Assembly: GCA_020631315.1 (NCBI GenBank)
Contig: JAHDHM010000002.1
Location: forward strand, 3,357 to 35,150
DNA from: Acidimicrobiales bacterium
GTDB taxonomy: Bacteria > Actinomycetota > Acidimicrobiia > Acidimicrobiales > Poriferisodaliceae
Direction: 5' to 3'
DNA length: 31,794 nt
The first letter of the stretch is position 1. Each line of letters begins with the position of its first letter. The notes under the pieces were generated by a model. That model ran no database searches. It worked only from the letters and a program-made list of their open reading frames with translations, and was not told the origin of the DNA. The position numbers and the translations under genes were made by a program. Below are positions 23,618 to 31,794 of the stretch, in pieces.

Positions 23618-24186
23618 GGCCTGCTCCATTCAGCGTTGCCTCGTTGTTGGTCGGCGGTCAGACGATAGAGAACGTGGCGGCACAGCTCACTGTCGGGACT
23701 GACGTTCGGGTGGTCGAACTCCTCGACGAAGCTCATGCCGATCTTGCGCATCACGCCCTGCGACGGCGTGTTCGTCATCGCCGTGAACGACACGATCTCG
23801 TCGAGGGCGAGCCGGCCGAATCCGTCGGCCAGGACTGCTGTCGCCGCCTCGGTGGCGTAGCCGCGGCCCTGGTGGTCGGTCCGGAGCCGCCAGCCGATCT
23901 CGACCGCCGGCGTGAACTCGGCCTCGAACGTCGCAGGCCACAGACCGACGAACCCTCCGAACGTTCGGGTGTGGGCGACCTCGACGGCCCACAGCCCCCA
24001 ACCGTGCGCGTCGAAGTGCTGCTCGATCCGGTCGACGAACGCGTCGCTGGCGTCCCGGTCGAGCGTCGACGGGAAGTGCCGCATCGCCTCGGGATCGGCG
24101 TTCAGTTCCGCGAATGGTGCTCGGTCCTCGTCCCGCCAGCGCCGGAGGACGAGGCGTTCGGTGGTGATTCGGGTCGGGTGCTGCAC
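23614..24186 (-). CDS. RimJ/RimL-type GNAT acetyltransferase
   Basis: A 190-residue protein beginning VQHPTRITTERLVLRRWRDE, the classic N-terminus of this group. EIGWRLRTDHQGRGYATEA (about 97-115) is the acetyl-CoA motif with QGRGYA, and NTPSQGVMRKIGMSFVEEF is the usual C-terminal motif. Members acetylate ribosomal protein N-termini or small amines; the substrate here is unknown. The start is GTG 24186 with GGAG close upstream, 13 bp after the udp stop; the end overlaps tadA by 4 nt. Confidence 0.9.
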   Translation of the reverse strand: MQHPTRITTERLVLRRWRDEDRAPFAELNADPEAMRHFPSTLDRDASDAFVDRIEQHFDAHGWGLWAVEVAHTRTFGGFVGLWPATFEAEFTPAVEIGWRLRTDHQGRGYATEAATAVLADGFGRLALDEIVSFTAMTNTPSQGVMRKIGMSFVEEFDHPNVSPDSELCRHVLYRLTADQQRGNAEWSRP

Positions 24187-24199
24187 CCGCTCCAGGGAA

Positions 24200-24973
24200 T
24201 CAGAGGTCGGGCGTGTCGGCGAGCAGCCGCCTCGCCGCCTCGACGACGACGGCGACCGACGCCGACTCGACGCGATCTGCTGCGTCCTCGTCAGGGATCT
24301 CCTCGACCGTCCGGTTGACCAGGACACCCGCGACCATGCCGGCGCGAAGTCCCTCGGTCGCGCACATCGTGAGGAGCGTGGCGGACTCCATCTCGTAGTT
24401 GAGGACACCCATCTGCTGCCACCGCTCCATGGATCCCTGGAAGCGGGGAAGAACGCGGCCGCGGTTGGTGTCGTAGCGCTCCTGCCCCGGGTAGAAGGTG
24501 TCGCTCGAGGCGGTGACGCCGATGTGTGGCTGATGGCCGAGCGCTCGTGCGGCCCCGACGATCGCGGTGGTGCACTCGAAGTCGGCGACGGCGGGGAACT
24601 CGAGCGGTGCGAAGTGCTGGCTGGCGCCGTCGAGCCGAACCGACGCGGTGGTCACGATGAGTTCGCCGGGCGAGATGCCGGGCTGGATCGCGCCGGTGGT
24701 GCCGACTCGAAGGAAGGTCTCGATGCCGAGCTGGGCGAGCTCCTCGATGGCGATGGAGGTCGAGGGGCCACCGATGCCGGTGGAGCAGATCACGATCGGT
24801 GTGCCGTCGAGCCACGCGAGGGCCGAGGTGAACTCGCGGGTCGAGGCGAGGTGTTCGCTCTCGTCGCACTCGGCGGCGATCGACGCGACACGTGCGGGGT
24901 CGCCCGGGACGATGGCGAGGCGCGCCTCGTGCAGCTGTGCTCGGGTCAGTCCGAGGTGGAACACGTCGCTCAT
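24200..24973 (-). CDS. udp: Uridine phosphorylase
   Basis: A 257-residue nucleoside phosphorylase that splits uridine with phosphate to uracil and ribose-1-phosphate. It matches the enteric Udp very closely: SDVFHLGLT at the N-terminus, GDPARV (24-29), [19 protein letters not shown] (65-83), GTTGAIQ (91-97), [14 protein letters not shown] (156-169) and [14 protein letters not shown] (192-205). Phosphate- and uridine-binding residues of the family are present. ATG 24973 has GGAGA 5 nt upstream and overlaps the preceding gene's TGA (ATGA). Confidence 0.95.
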   Translation of the reverse strand: MSDVFHLGLTRAQLHEARLAIVPGDPARVASIAAECDESEHLASTREFTSALAWLDGTPIVICSTGIGGPSTSIAIEELAQLGIETFLRVGTTGAIQPGISPGELIVTTASVRLDGASQHFAPLEFPAVADFECTTAIVGAARALGHQPHIGVTASSDTFYPGQERYDTNRGRVLPRFQGSMERWQQMGVLNYEMESATLLTMCATEGLRAGMVAGVLVNRTVEEIPDEDAADRVESASVAVVVEAARRLLADTPDL

Positions 24974-25855
24974 GTGCGTCTCCGGCGATCGATCTCGTCG
25001 TGGTCCACGTCGACCCCGAGCGCCTCCAGCTTCGCGATCGACCGGTCGACGATCGTGGGATAGGTCGTCAGGTAGTACGGCAGCGCGCCGCAGGAGTTCA
25101 CTGCGGCACCCCGAGCGCGAGCGAGACAGTGTTCGTCGATCGGGTGTCCACCTTCGCCGAGGCGGTCGAGGAAGCGGGCTCGACTCGCCTCGTCGAACAG
25201 TCGCGACCAGGCCACCTGCACGTCGACCGCCGGATCGCCGAGGCACGCAAGTCCCCAGTCAATGAGCGCATTCAGTCGTCCGTCGATGACGAGACAGTTG
25301 CCATCGAGGTCGCCATGCACCCACATCGGCGCGTCAGCGTGCGGTCGAGCGGCGAGCGCGTCGTCCCATATGCGCGTGGCTGCGGCGACATCGACCAAGC
25401 CGTCGCAGGCGCTGATCGCCCCACGGGTTTCACGGTCGTACTCCTGGACCGGTCGTCGGTGCCGCCCAGAGCGCCGATGCGGCGTCCGCGAGGTCGTCGG
25501 CGAAACGCATCCGGTCGACACCGTGGACGAGGTCGGCGCCGTGGCCGTCGATCCAGCGATGTACGGCCCAGTCGAACGGGTAACCCTCGCCGGGTCGGCC
25601 GATCGCGACCGGCGTCGGTACCTCGACCGGGAGGTGTTCGGCGAGTCGCGGCAGCCACACGGCCTCGAACGCCACCTGCGTGTCGCCGGGCAGCCTCGGC
25701 AGCCGCACGACCAGGTCGTCGCCGAGCCGCCAGATCGCGTTGTCCGTGCCCCACGGTTCGACGATGCGCAGTTCGAGGCCCGACCACTCGGGGAACTGTG
25801 TGTCGACGAGTCGGCGCACCAGGTCGACGTCGACGTCGACTTCGTTCTCGTGCAT
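24970..25855 (-). pseudogene. Aminoglycoside-phosphotransferase (APH)-family kinase, frame broken
   Basis: The first half (ATG 25855; MHENEVDVDVDLVRRLVD) reads as the N-lobe of an APH-type kinase: WGTDNAIWRLGDDLVVRLPR and AVHRWIDG, then ALWAAPTTGP, after which the frame stops at 25430. The second half continues in another frame from about 25455: EYDRETRGAI, the catalytic loop [28 protein letters not shown], to a stop at 24970. The offset is +1 modulo 3. Compared with family members as I know them, about a dozen residues (usually a HNFFRG-like stretch) are missing at the junction, which favours a real out-of-frame deletion over a simple base-call error. Both halves otherwise look well kept, so the break may be recent. 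Substrates of this family are diverse; drug resistance is not implied. Confidence 0.75.
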
Positions 25856-25884
25856 GCGAGCCACGGCACGAGTGTGGCGCGGTC

Positions 25885-25922
25885 GACCGCAGGGACGGCG
25901 ATCGATTCGGGTCCCTGCGGTC
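25885..25922 (-). terminator. Hairpin downstream of gmd
   Basis: GACCGCAGGGAC (25885-25896) and GTCCCTGCGGTC (25911-25922) form a perfect 12-bp stem with a 14-nt loop, 15 bp after the gmd stop. No U run follows; actinobacteria often use such hairpins. It separates gmd from the kinase-udp operon. Confidence 0.6.
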
Positions 25923-25937
25923 ACCGCATCCGGAGAC

Positions 25938-27410
<1,473 letters not shown>

Positions 27411-27441
27411 GCAGGGCCTCGCAGGGCTGAGTAGCGCGAGC

Positions 27442-30075
27442 TCAGACGATGCGGATGCCCTCGCTCGTGTCGAGCAGCGAGCGTAGGAAGTCCGTGCCGG
27501 TTCGGTAGACGAAGTCGCCGCTGCAGCCGCCCTCGACCGTCACCGTCCGCTCGAACGGCGTCTCGGAATGTCCGACATCGGGCAGCACCAACGGGTCGGT
27601 CCAGACTCGGATCGTCTCGACGTCGTCGGTGTCGGAGCTGTCGGTGTCGCACTCACGCTCGATCCTCGTGGCCCGGGAGAGGACATCGACGGGGACGGGA
27701 AGGTCCGTGAACTGTTCCGGGAGGTGGGCGAGGCCGGGCTCGAGGGACCGCACCTGCTTGAGCACGAGTCCCTCCGCGGCGGCGTCTCCGGCCGGCCAGC
27801 CGGCCGCCATCACCTTGAACTCGACGTCGAGTACCAGCGCGGCGGCCCGGCGTTCGGCCGGCAGCAGCTCGTTCGCGGTGATCGACCACTGATCGGCCAC
27901 GACCAGCAGTGAGTCGACCAGCTCTCTGATCTCGTCGTCGTCCATCACGTCGCCTGGGACGAAGGTCGAGGACTGTCGACGTTCGATGGTGACGTCGCCG
28001 TTCGGGCTCACGTCGACGGACAGCACCTCGGGCAGCTGTGCGGCTTGCGGGTCGGGGTTCGTCACGCTCTCGGCGCCACCCTGGACGTTGATCTCGATCT
28101 CCGCGAACGGCTGGGACGGATCGCGATGCAGCGTGACGGTCGCGACGCCGTTGGCCAGCTCGTGTGTGTCGTCGAAGCGAGCGTGTACGAGGACCGCCAT
28201 CGCTCCGTCGAGGTGCTCGATGCCCGCAGCGCGGCGCTCTTCGACCGCTTCGATGTTCCAGTAGGACGCCCAGGTCTTCTTCAGTGCCCACTCGACGGTC
28301 CGGTCCGGCCGACCCGCCCGGTAGCCGGTGTTCGAGTCGTACAGGCCCGCACCGTTGAACCCGTCGACGTCCTCGACGGTGCTCGAGGAGCGGAATCGCA
28401 GGCCCTGGCCCTGGTCGTGATGGTCGAACGTCGCGTCGAGCGCGTCGACGATGTCGGCCAGGTCGTCCTCGGCGAGGTCACGATCACGGATGACTCGACG
28501 CAGCCCACCACCGTCGACGAGGTCGCCCAGCAACGTGCCGACCGGGTTGCCGGCGACGAAGGCATCGACGCGTGCCCGATCGCGGTCGTCGAAGCGGGCC
28601 TCGACCTCGCCCGTTCCTTCGGTGAGCAACGTGCGGATGACGAGGTGCTCGTCGAAGTCCGGATGGTCGAGCATGGCCTCGATCGTCGGGAGCAGGGGAT
28701 CGAGGTGCCGCAGGTACGGGTCCACCGTGATGGCCATGGCCGACGGTGGCGTCGTGACGCCACTGCGCAGCAGCAGCACGTGGCCGGTCGCCTTGCCGCC
28801 GATCTCGGTGGCCGACGGGACGGCCGCCGCGTCCGCGGCCAGGGTGTCGAGGTCGACCGTGACTCGGCCGGTGGGCACCGCCGGGTCGAGCACGAACTCG
28901 CCGACCGAACCGATCGCACGGGCGCTGTCGAACTCGCTGTCCGTGAGCAGGATGACGTCGACGTTGCCCTCGGCGTCAGCGTGGACGAGCGCGGGTGCAC
29001 CGACGTCGGCCGCCTGCCGCAGGGCCGGGTCGAGATGGATACCGCTCACCGAGATGTTCGGGATGCCCCGGTTGCGAGCGAGCAGGTTGACGTGCGCCAG
29101 CGGGGTCTGTGGTGACGACGTCACCAGCGCCGCTGCGGCCGGCAGCTCGTCGGGGACGTGTTCGATGATCACGATCGAGTCGTCCGTCGCGTCGTCGAGC
29201 CGGACACCGTCGACCCCGACGAGCAGCAGCCTCCCGACCGCGAGCCCGGGGTTGTGCACCGTGCTGGCGCCGGCGGGGACGAGGTCGCTGTAGCGGGCGA
29301 CACGATCTCGGAGCGGACCGTCACCTGCTTCGATCGTCGTCGCCAGCTCCTCCTGGAACGGGGAGCGCACGACCCACTCGAGTGCCTCGGAGATCTCCGC
29401 GGGGACGGAACCGGCGACTGCAGCGTGGATGGCTTCGAGCTCGGCCACCTCGGACTCGTCGTGGTATTCGAGTTCGAGCAGCCAGCGACGGGCGCCATCG
29501 GCATCGGTCGCCGCGACCAGTGACCCGGCGACGTAGGTGCGGGGCGTGTCCCACAGAGCGAGGTCGTAGAACTCGTCGCTGTAGATCCGGCCGTCCTCGT
29601 CGAGTTCGGTGCCGATCGCCGCCAACGAGTCGTCGTGGTCAGGTGCCCATGCGTAGACGTCGTCCACGGTCGCGAACGCGAGGCCGTCCAACGGCGCACT
29701 CGCTGCGCCGGGGACCTCGACGCCGTTGACGAGCTGGAACCAGTACCACTCGTCGTGGAGCTCGAAGAAGTTCGTGTCCATCCACTGGACCGATGGCGTG
29801 CCCCACGGGTCGACGATCGTGAACTTCACCTGCTGGTTGCCACTGGCGCCCGTCGCGGCGAACGTCTCGAACTCGGCGAGGTCGGTGATGCTCGTTGCAA
29901 GGTGGCGGTCGAGCGCGACCTCGACGTCGGCCGGGGTCGCCGCGTTCGTCGTGGCGACGGTGCCCGTCCCGGAGCCCTCGTCCCCGGCGGCGTCAGCTGA
30001 GCTCGAGCCCGACTCCGAGCACGCCGCGAGCACCATGAGCCCGAGCGCGGTCAGGAGAATGCGGAGATGACGCAT
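27442..30075 (-). CDS. Exported lipoprotein with phosphohistidine domain and PPDK/PEP-synthase-type ATP-grasp domain
   Basis: An 877-residue protein with a lipoprotein signal ending LMVLAAC (Cys19) and a Ser/Gly/Thr linker. Residues about 50-290 are a domain I cannot name (QQVKFTIVDPWGTPSVQW; FELHDEWYWF). Residues about 295-390 match the swivelling phosphohistidine domain of PEP-using enzymes: EHVPDELP, SPQTPLAHVNLLARNRGIPN with His328 as the likely phosphate carrier. Residues about 424-775 match the pyruvate/phosphate-dikinase N-terminal ATP-grasp: IGGKATGHVLLL, LRFRSSSTVEDVDGFNGAG, KKTWASYWNIEA, MAVLVHARF, LDVEFKV and LVLKQVRSL. The His-domain-first order is that of glucan water dikinases, not of PPDK or PEP synthase. 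The key residues look kept, yet the protein should sit outside the membrane where ATP is scarce. ATG 30075 follows GGAGAGG very closely. The substrate is unknown. Confidence 0.85.
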   Translation of the reverse strand: MRHLRILLTALGLMVLAACSESGSSSADAAGDEGSGTGTVATTNAATPADVEVALDRHLATSITDLAEFETFAATGASGNQQVKFTIVDPWGTPSVQWMDTNFFELHDEWYWFQLVNGVEVPGAASAPLDGLAFATVDDVYAWAPDHDDSLAAIGTELDEDGRIYSDEFYDLALWDTPRTYVAGSLVAATDADGARRWLLELEYHDESEVAELEAIHAAVAGSVPAEISEALEWVVRSPFQEELATTIEAGDGPLRDRVARYSDLVPAGASTVHNPGLAVGRLLLVGVDGVRLDDATDDSIVIIEHVPDELPAAAALVTSSPQTPLAHVNLLARNRGIPNISVSGIHLDPALRQAADVGAPALVHADAEGNVDVILLTDSEFDSARAIGSVGEFVLDPAVPTGRVTVDLDTLAADAAAVPSATEIGGKATGHVLLLRSGVTTPPSAMAITVDPYLRHLDPLLPTIEAMLDHPDFDEHLVIRTLLTEGTGEVEARFDDRDRARVDAFVAGNPVGTLLGDLVDGGGLRRVIRDRDLAEDDLADIVDALDATFDHHDQGQGLRFRSSSTVEDVDGFNGAGLYDSNTGYRAGRPDRTVEWALKKTWASYWNIEAVEERRAAGIEHLDGAMAVLVHARFDDTHELANGVATVTLHRDPSQPFAEIEINVQGGAESVTNPDPQAAQLPEVLSVDVSPNGDVTIERRQSSTFVPGDVMDDDEIRELVDSLLVVADQWSITANELLPAERRAAALVLDVEFKVMAAGWPAGDAAAEGLVLKQVRSLEPGLAHLPEQFTDLPVPVDVLSRATRIERECDTDSSDTDDVETIRVWTDPLVLPDVGHSETPFERTVTVEGGCSGDFVYRTGTDFLRSLLDTSEGIRIV

Positions 30076-30188
30076 CCTCTCCGATCGGCCGTTCGGCGCA
30101 GGTGGTGAGCGAGTCCGCACCGGATGATCGGGCAGGGCGGTTCCGGACGTGGCAGCGGCAGGGACGCAACCGAGGCCAGGACGCGACT

Positions 30189-30213
30189 CGGCCCCCGCAC
30201 GTGGCGGGGGCCG
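30189..30213 (-). terminator. Hairpin after tRNA-Ser(GGA)
   Basis: CGGCCCCCGC (30189-30198) and GCGGGGGCCG (30204-30213) form a perfect 10-bp stem with a 5-nt loop, 1 nt after the tRNA CCA end. No U run; same arrangement as after tRNA-Ser(CGA). The 113 bp between it and the lipoprotein start show no recognisable promoter. Confidence 0.65.
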
Positions 30214-30214
30214 T

Positions 30215-30304
<90 letters not shown>

Positions 30305-30325
30305 AGATCTGATCCACGACCCCCT

Positions 30326-30438
30326 CACGAGGCGGCCAGGCGACCCGCGGCACACGACCCGTCACCGCTGAGGGCTGCTGCCTTCCGGCCCTGACCCGGT
30401 TCACGGGGAGTCGTTGCACGGGACCCGGCCGCCACGTG
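30326..30438 (-). ncRNA. ffs: Signal recognition particle RNA, small bacterial type (4.5S)
   Basis: The minus strand carries the SRP RNA core: GGGTCAGGGCCGGAAGGCAG followed by CAGCCCTC, i.e. the symmetric and asymmetric internal loops capped by a GGAA tetraloop that bind Ffh (30368-30396 region). The arms pair over the full length: GGCGGCC (30433-30427) with GGCCGCC (30337-30331), extendable by CACG/CGTG to 30438 and 30326; GTGCAACGAC with GTCGTGTGC lies between. About 103-113 nt, right for the small type without an Alu domain. Ends are set from pairing. A possible TACCCT -10 is at 30467-30462. ffs next to dnaX is a common bacterial arrangement. Confidence 0.92.
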
Positions 30439-30523
30439 AAGGGGCCATGTCCAGATCGAACAGGGTAGCGACAGGTGGAACGCTCGGCGACCACGTACGC
30501 GAATTCCCGTCACAGGCGACCGG

Positions 30524-30529
30524 TAGGCT
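30524..30529 (+). promoter_or_regulatory. Leaderless -10 (TAGGCT) for dnaX
   Basis: TAGGCT fits TAnnnT and ends 8 nt before ATG 30538. No Shine-Dalgarno precedes the ATG, and no clear -35 is seen. Confidence 0.5.
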
Positions 30530-30537
30530 CGCCGGCG

Positions 30538-31794
30538 ATGGCGTATCAGTCCCTCTATCGGCGCTTCCGGCCCCAGCGTTTCGGCGAGGTCCGCGGTCAG
30601 GATCACCTGGTCGCGGCGCTCCAGAACGCGATCCGCGACGACCGTGTGGGCCACGCCTATCTGCTCTCCGGCCCACGTGGCACCGGCAAGACCACGTCGG
30701 CTCGCATCCTGGCCAAGGCCCTCAACTGCACGAACCTCGGCGACGACGGCGAGCCGTGTGGCGAGTGCGATGCGTGTCGTGCGGTCGAGAACGGCACGTC
30801 GATGGACCTCGTCGAGCTCGACGCCGCGTCCAACAACGGTGTCGAAGCGATCCGAGACCTCGTCGCCAGTGCGGCGCTCGGCAGCCCCGGCCGCCGCAAG
30901 GTGTACATCCTCGACGAGGTCCACATGCTCACGGCGGCGGCGTCCAACGCCCTGCTGAAGACCCTCGAGGAACCGCCGGGCCACGTGGTGTTCGTACTCG
31001 CCACGACCGACCCGCAGAAGGTGCTGGCGACCATCCGCAGCCGCACCCAGCACGTCGAACTGTCGCTCGTCGGTGCAGCCGAGATGGCAACGCACGTGCG
31101 CGACGTCGCTGCCAGGGCCGACATCGAGGTCGACGACGAGATCGTCGACCACGTCGTTCGCAAGGGTGGCGGTTCGGTCCGCGACACCCTGTCGGCCCTC
31201 GACCAGGTCGTGGCTGCAGGCGGTATCGGTGAGGACCGCGTGCCGGTCGACGACCTGCTCGCCGCCCTCGCACAGCGCGACCCGGGTGCCGCCCTCGTCG
31301 CCGTCGCTCATGCGGTGTCGGCCGGCGCCGACGCTCGTGAGCTCGTCGAGTCGCTCACCCGTCATCTGCGCGATCTCTTCCTGGTGCAGCAGCAGGCGCC
31401 GCCGCCCGAGCTGCCCGAGACCCAGATCGAGCGCCTCCGCGAACAGGGCGCGCAGCTGGGCGCCGCTTCCACGGTGCGGGCGCTCGAGACGCTCGGCGGT
31501 GCACTCGTCGATGCCCGCCAGGCCTCGGATCCCCGCCTCGTCGTCGAGGTCGCACTCGTCAAGCTGACCTCGCCGGCGACCGGCGACGTGGGCGCGCTCG
31601 CGGCCCGAGTCGAGCAGCTCGAGGCTCAGCTCGCAGCCGGCGTTCCCGCCGCGGCTGCCCCGGCTCCGACTGCTGCCGCCCCGGCAGCTGCACCTTCGCC
31701 GTCCGCGGCCGGCCCTGCACCGGCGCCCGCAGCGCCCGCCGCCGGCGGCCCGCCTCCTCCGCCGGCCCGTCCTGGTCGCGCCGGCAGTCGTGTG
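30538..31794 (+). CDS. dnaX: DNA polymerase III subunit gamma/tau (5' part, runs off the window)
   Basis: 419 codons of the clamp-loader ATPase that loads the beta sliding clamp. N-terminus MAYQSLYRRFRPQRFGEVRG, Walker A GPRGTGKTT (45-53), four zinc cysteines (64, 74, 77, 80), Walker B YILDEVHML (123-131), sensor-1 LATTDP and the SRT arginine finger (IRSRTQ, about 167-172), then domain II (KGGGSVRDTLSALDQV) and domain III. From about residue 370 the protein becomes Ala/Pro-rich, the usual linker towards the tau tail; the stop is beyond the window. The start ATG 30538 is preceded by a TAGGCT -10 at leaderless spacing. It diverges from ffs. Confidence 0.95.
   Translation, partial: MAYQSLYRRFRPQRFGEVRGQDHLVAALQNAIRDDRVGHAYLLSGPRGTGKTTSARILAKALNCTNLGDDGEPCGECDACRAVENGTSMDLVELDAASNNGVEAIRDLVASAALGSPGRRKVYILDEVHMLTAAASNALLKTLEEPPGHVVFVLATTDPQKVLATIRSRTQHVELSLVGAAEMATHVRDVAARADIEVDDEIVDHVVRKGGGSVRDTLSALDQVVAAGGIGEDRVPVDDLLAALAQRDPGAALVAVAHAVSAGADARELVESLTRHLRDLFLVQQQAPPPELPETQIERLREQGAQLGAASTVRALETLGGALVDARQASDPRLVVEVALVKLTSPATGDVGALAARVEQLEAQLAAGVPAAAAPAPTAAAPAAAPSPSAAGPAPAPAAPAAGGPPPPPARPGRAGSRV

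Noticed and set aside
24970..25855. Broken kinase as an antibiotic-resistance gene
   Set aside because: The APH fold covers many unrelated substrates, the operon context is metabolic, and the frame is broken.

Overview
The window is high-GC, gene-dense DNA that looks actinobacterial, most likely from an aerobic member of the Acidimicrobiia (Ilumatobacter-like). This placement is inferred from codon use, the recurrent TAnnnT -10 motif 6-8 nt ahead of start codons (leaderless genes), a SURF1 cytochrome-oxidase assembly factor and the general gene content; no 16S rRNA gene is present. It reads as ordinary chromosome with housekeeping genes (xseA/xseB, trmO, tadA, udp, gmd, dnaX, two serine tRNAs, SRP RNA) around a large cell-surface locus.

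Layout: 1-3.2 kb holds a small membrane protein and a SURF1 gene (minus), diverging over 39 bp from a GNAT acetyltransferase and a CapA-like lipoprotein (plus). 3.2-9.9 kb is a minus-strand block: S9 peptidase, xseB/xseA, an ABC exporter and a frameshifted diguanylate cyclase. In the gap between the S9 peptidase and xseB, on the opposite strand, lies a well-formed small-RNA gene: consensus promoter, two hairpins that both display CCCACC in the loop, and an intrinsic terminator. It recalls the actinobacterial 6C RNA. 9.9-22.6 kb is the surface locus: a tandem ribbon-helix-helix regulator (minus) whose start codon overlaps that of a 3,238-residue secreted repeat protein (plus), followed by a membrane-anchored HExxH metalloprotease. 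The last 159 bp of the protease frame are antisense to the 3' end of trmO.

22.5-26.9 kb is minus strand: trmO, tRNA-Ser(CGA), then a tight operon (broken aminoglycoside-phosphotransferase-like gene, udp, RimJ/L-type acetyltransferase, tadA) downstream of gmd (GDP-mannose 4,6-dehydratase). A small XRE regulator diverges from gmd. 27.4-30.1 kb encodes a lipoprotein with a phosphohistidine swivelling domain followed by a pyruvate-dikinase-type ATP-grasp domain, the domain order of glucan water dikinases, on an exported protein. The window closes with tRNA-Ser(GGA), the SRP RNA gene ffs, and the 5' part of dnaX running off the end.

The most unusual items are the C-loop small RNA, the exported dikinase-like lipoprotein, and the giant repeat protein with its tandem RHH regulator and adjacent protease. 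Two genes (diguanylate cyclase and phosphotransferase) carry frame breaks. The first could be a one-base sequence error; the second appears to be a real out-of-frame deletion.
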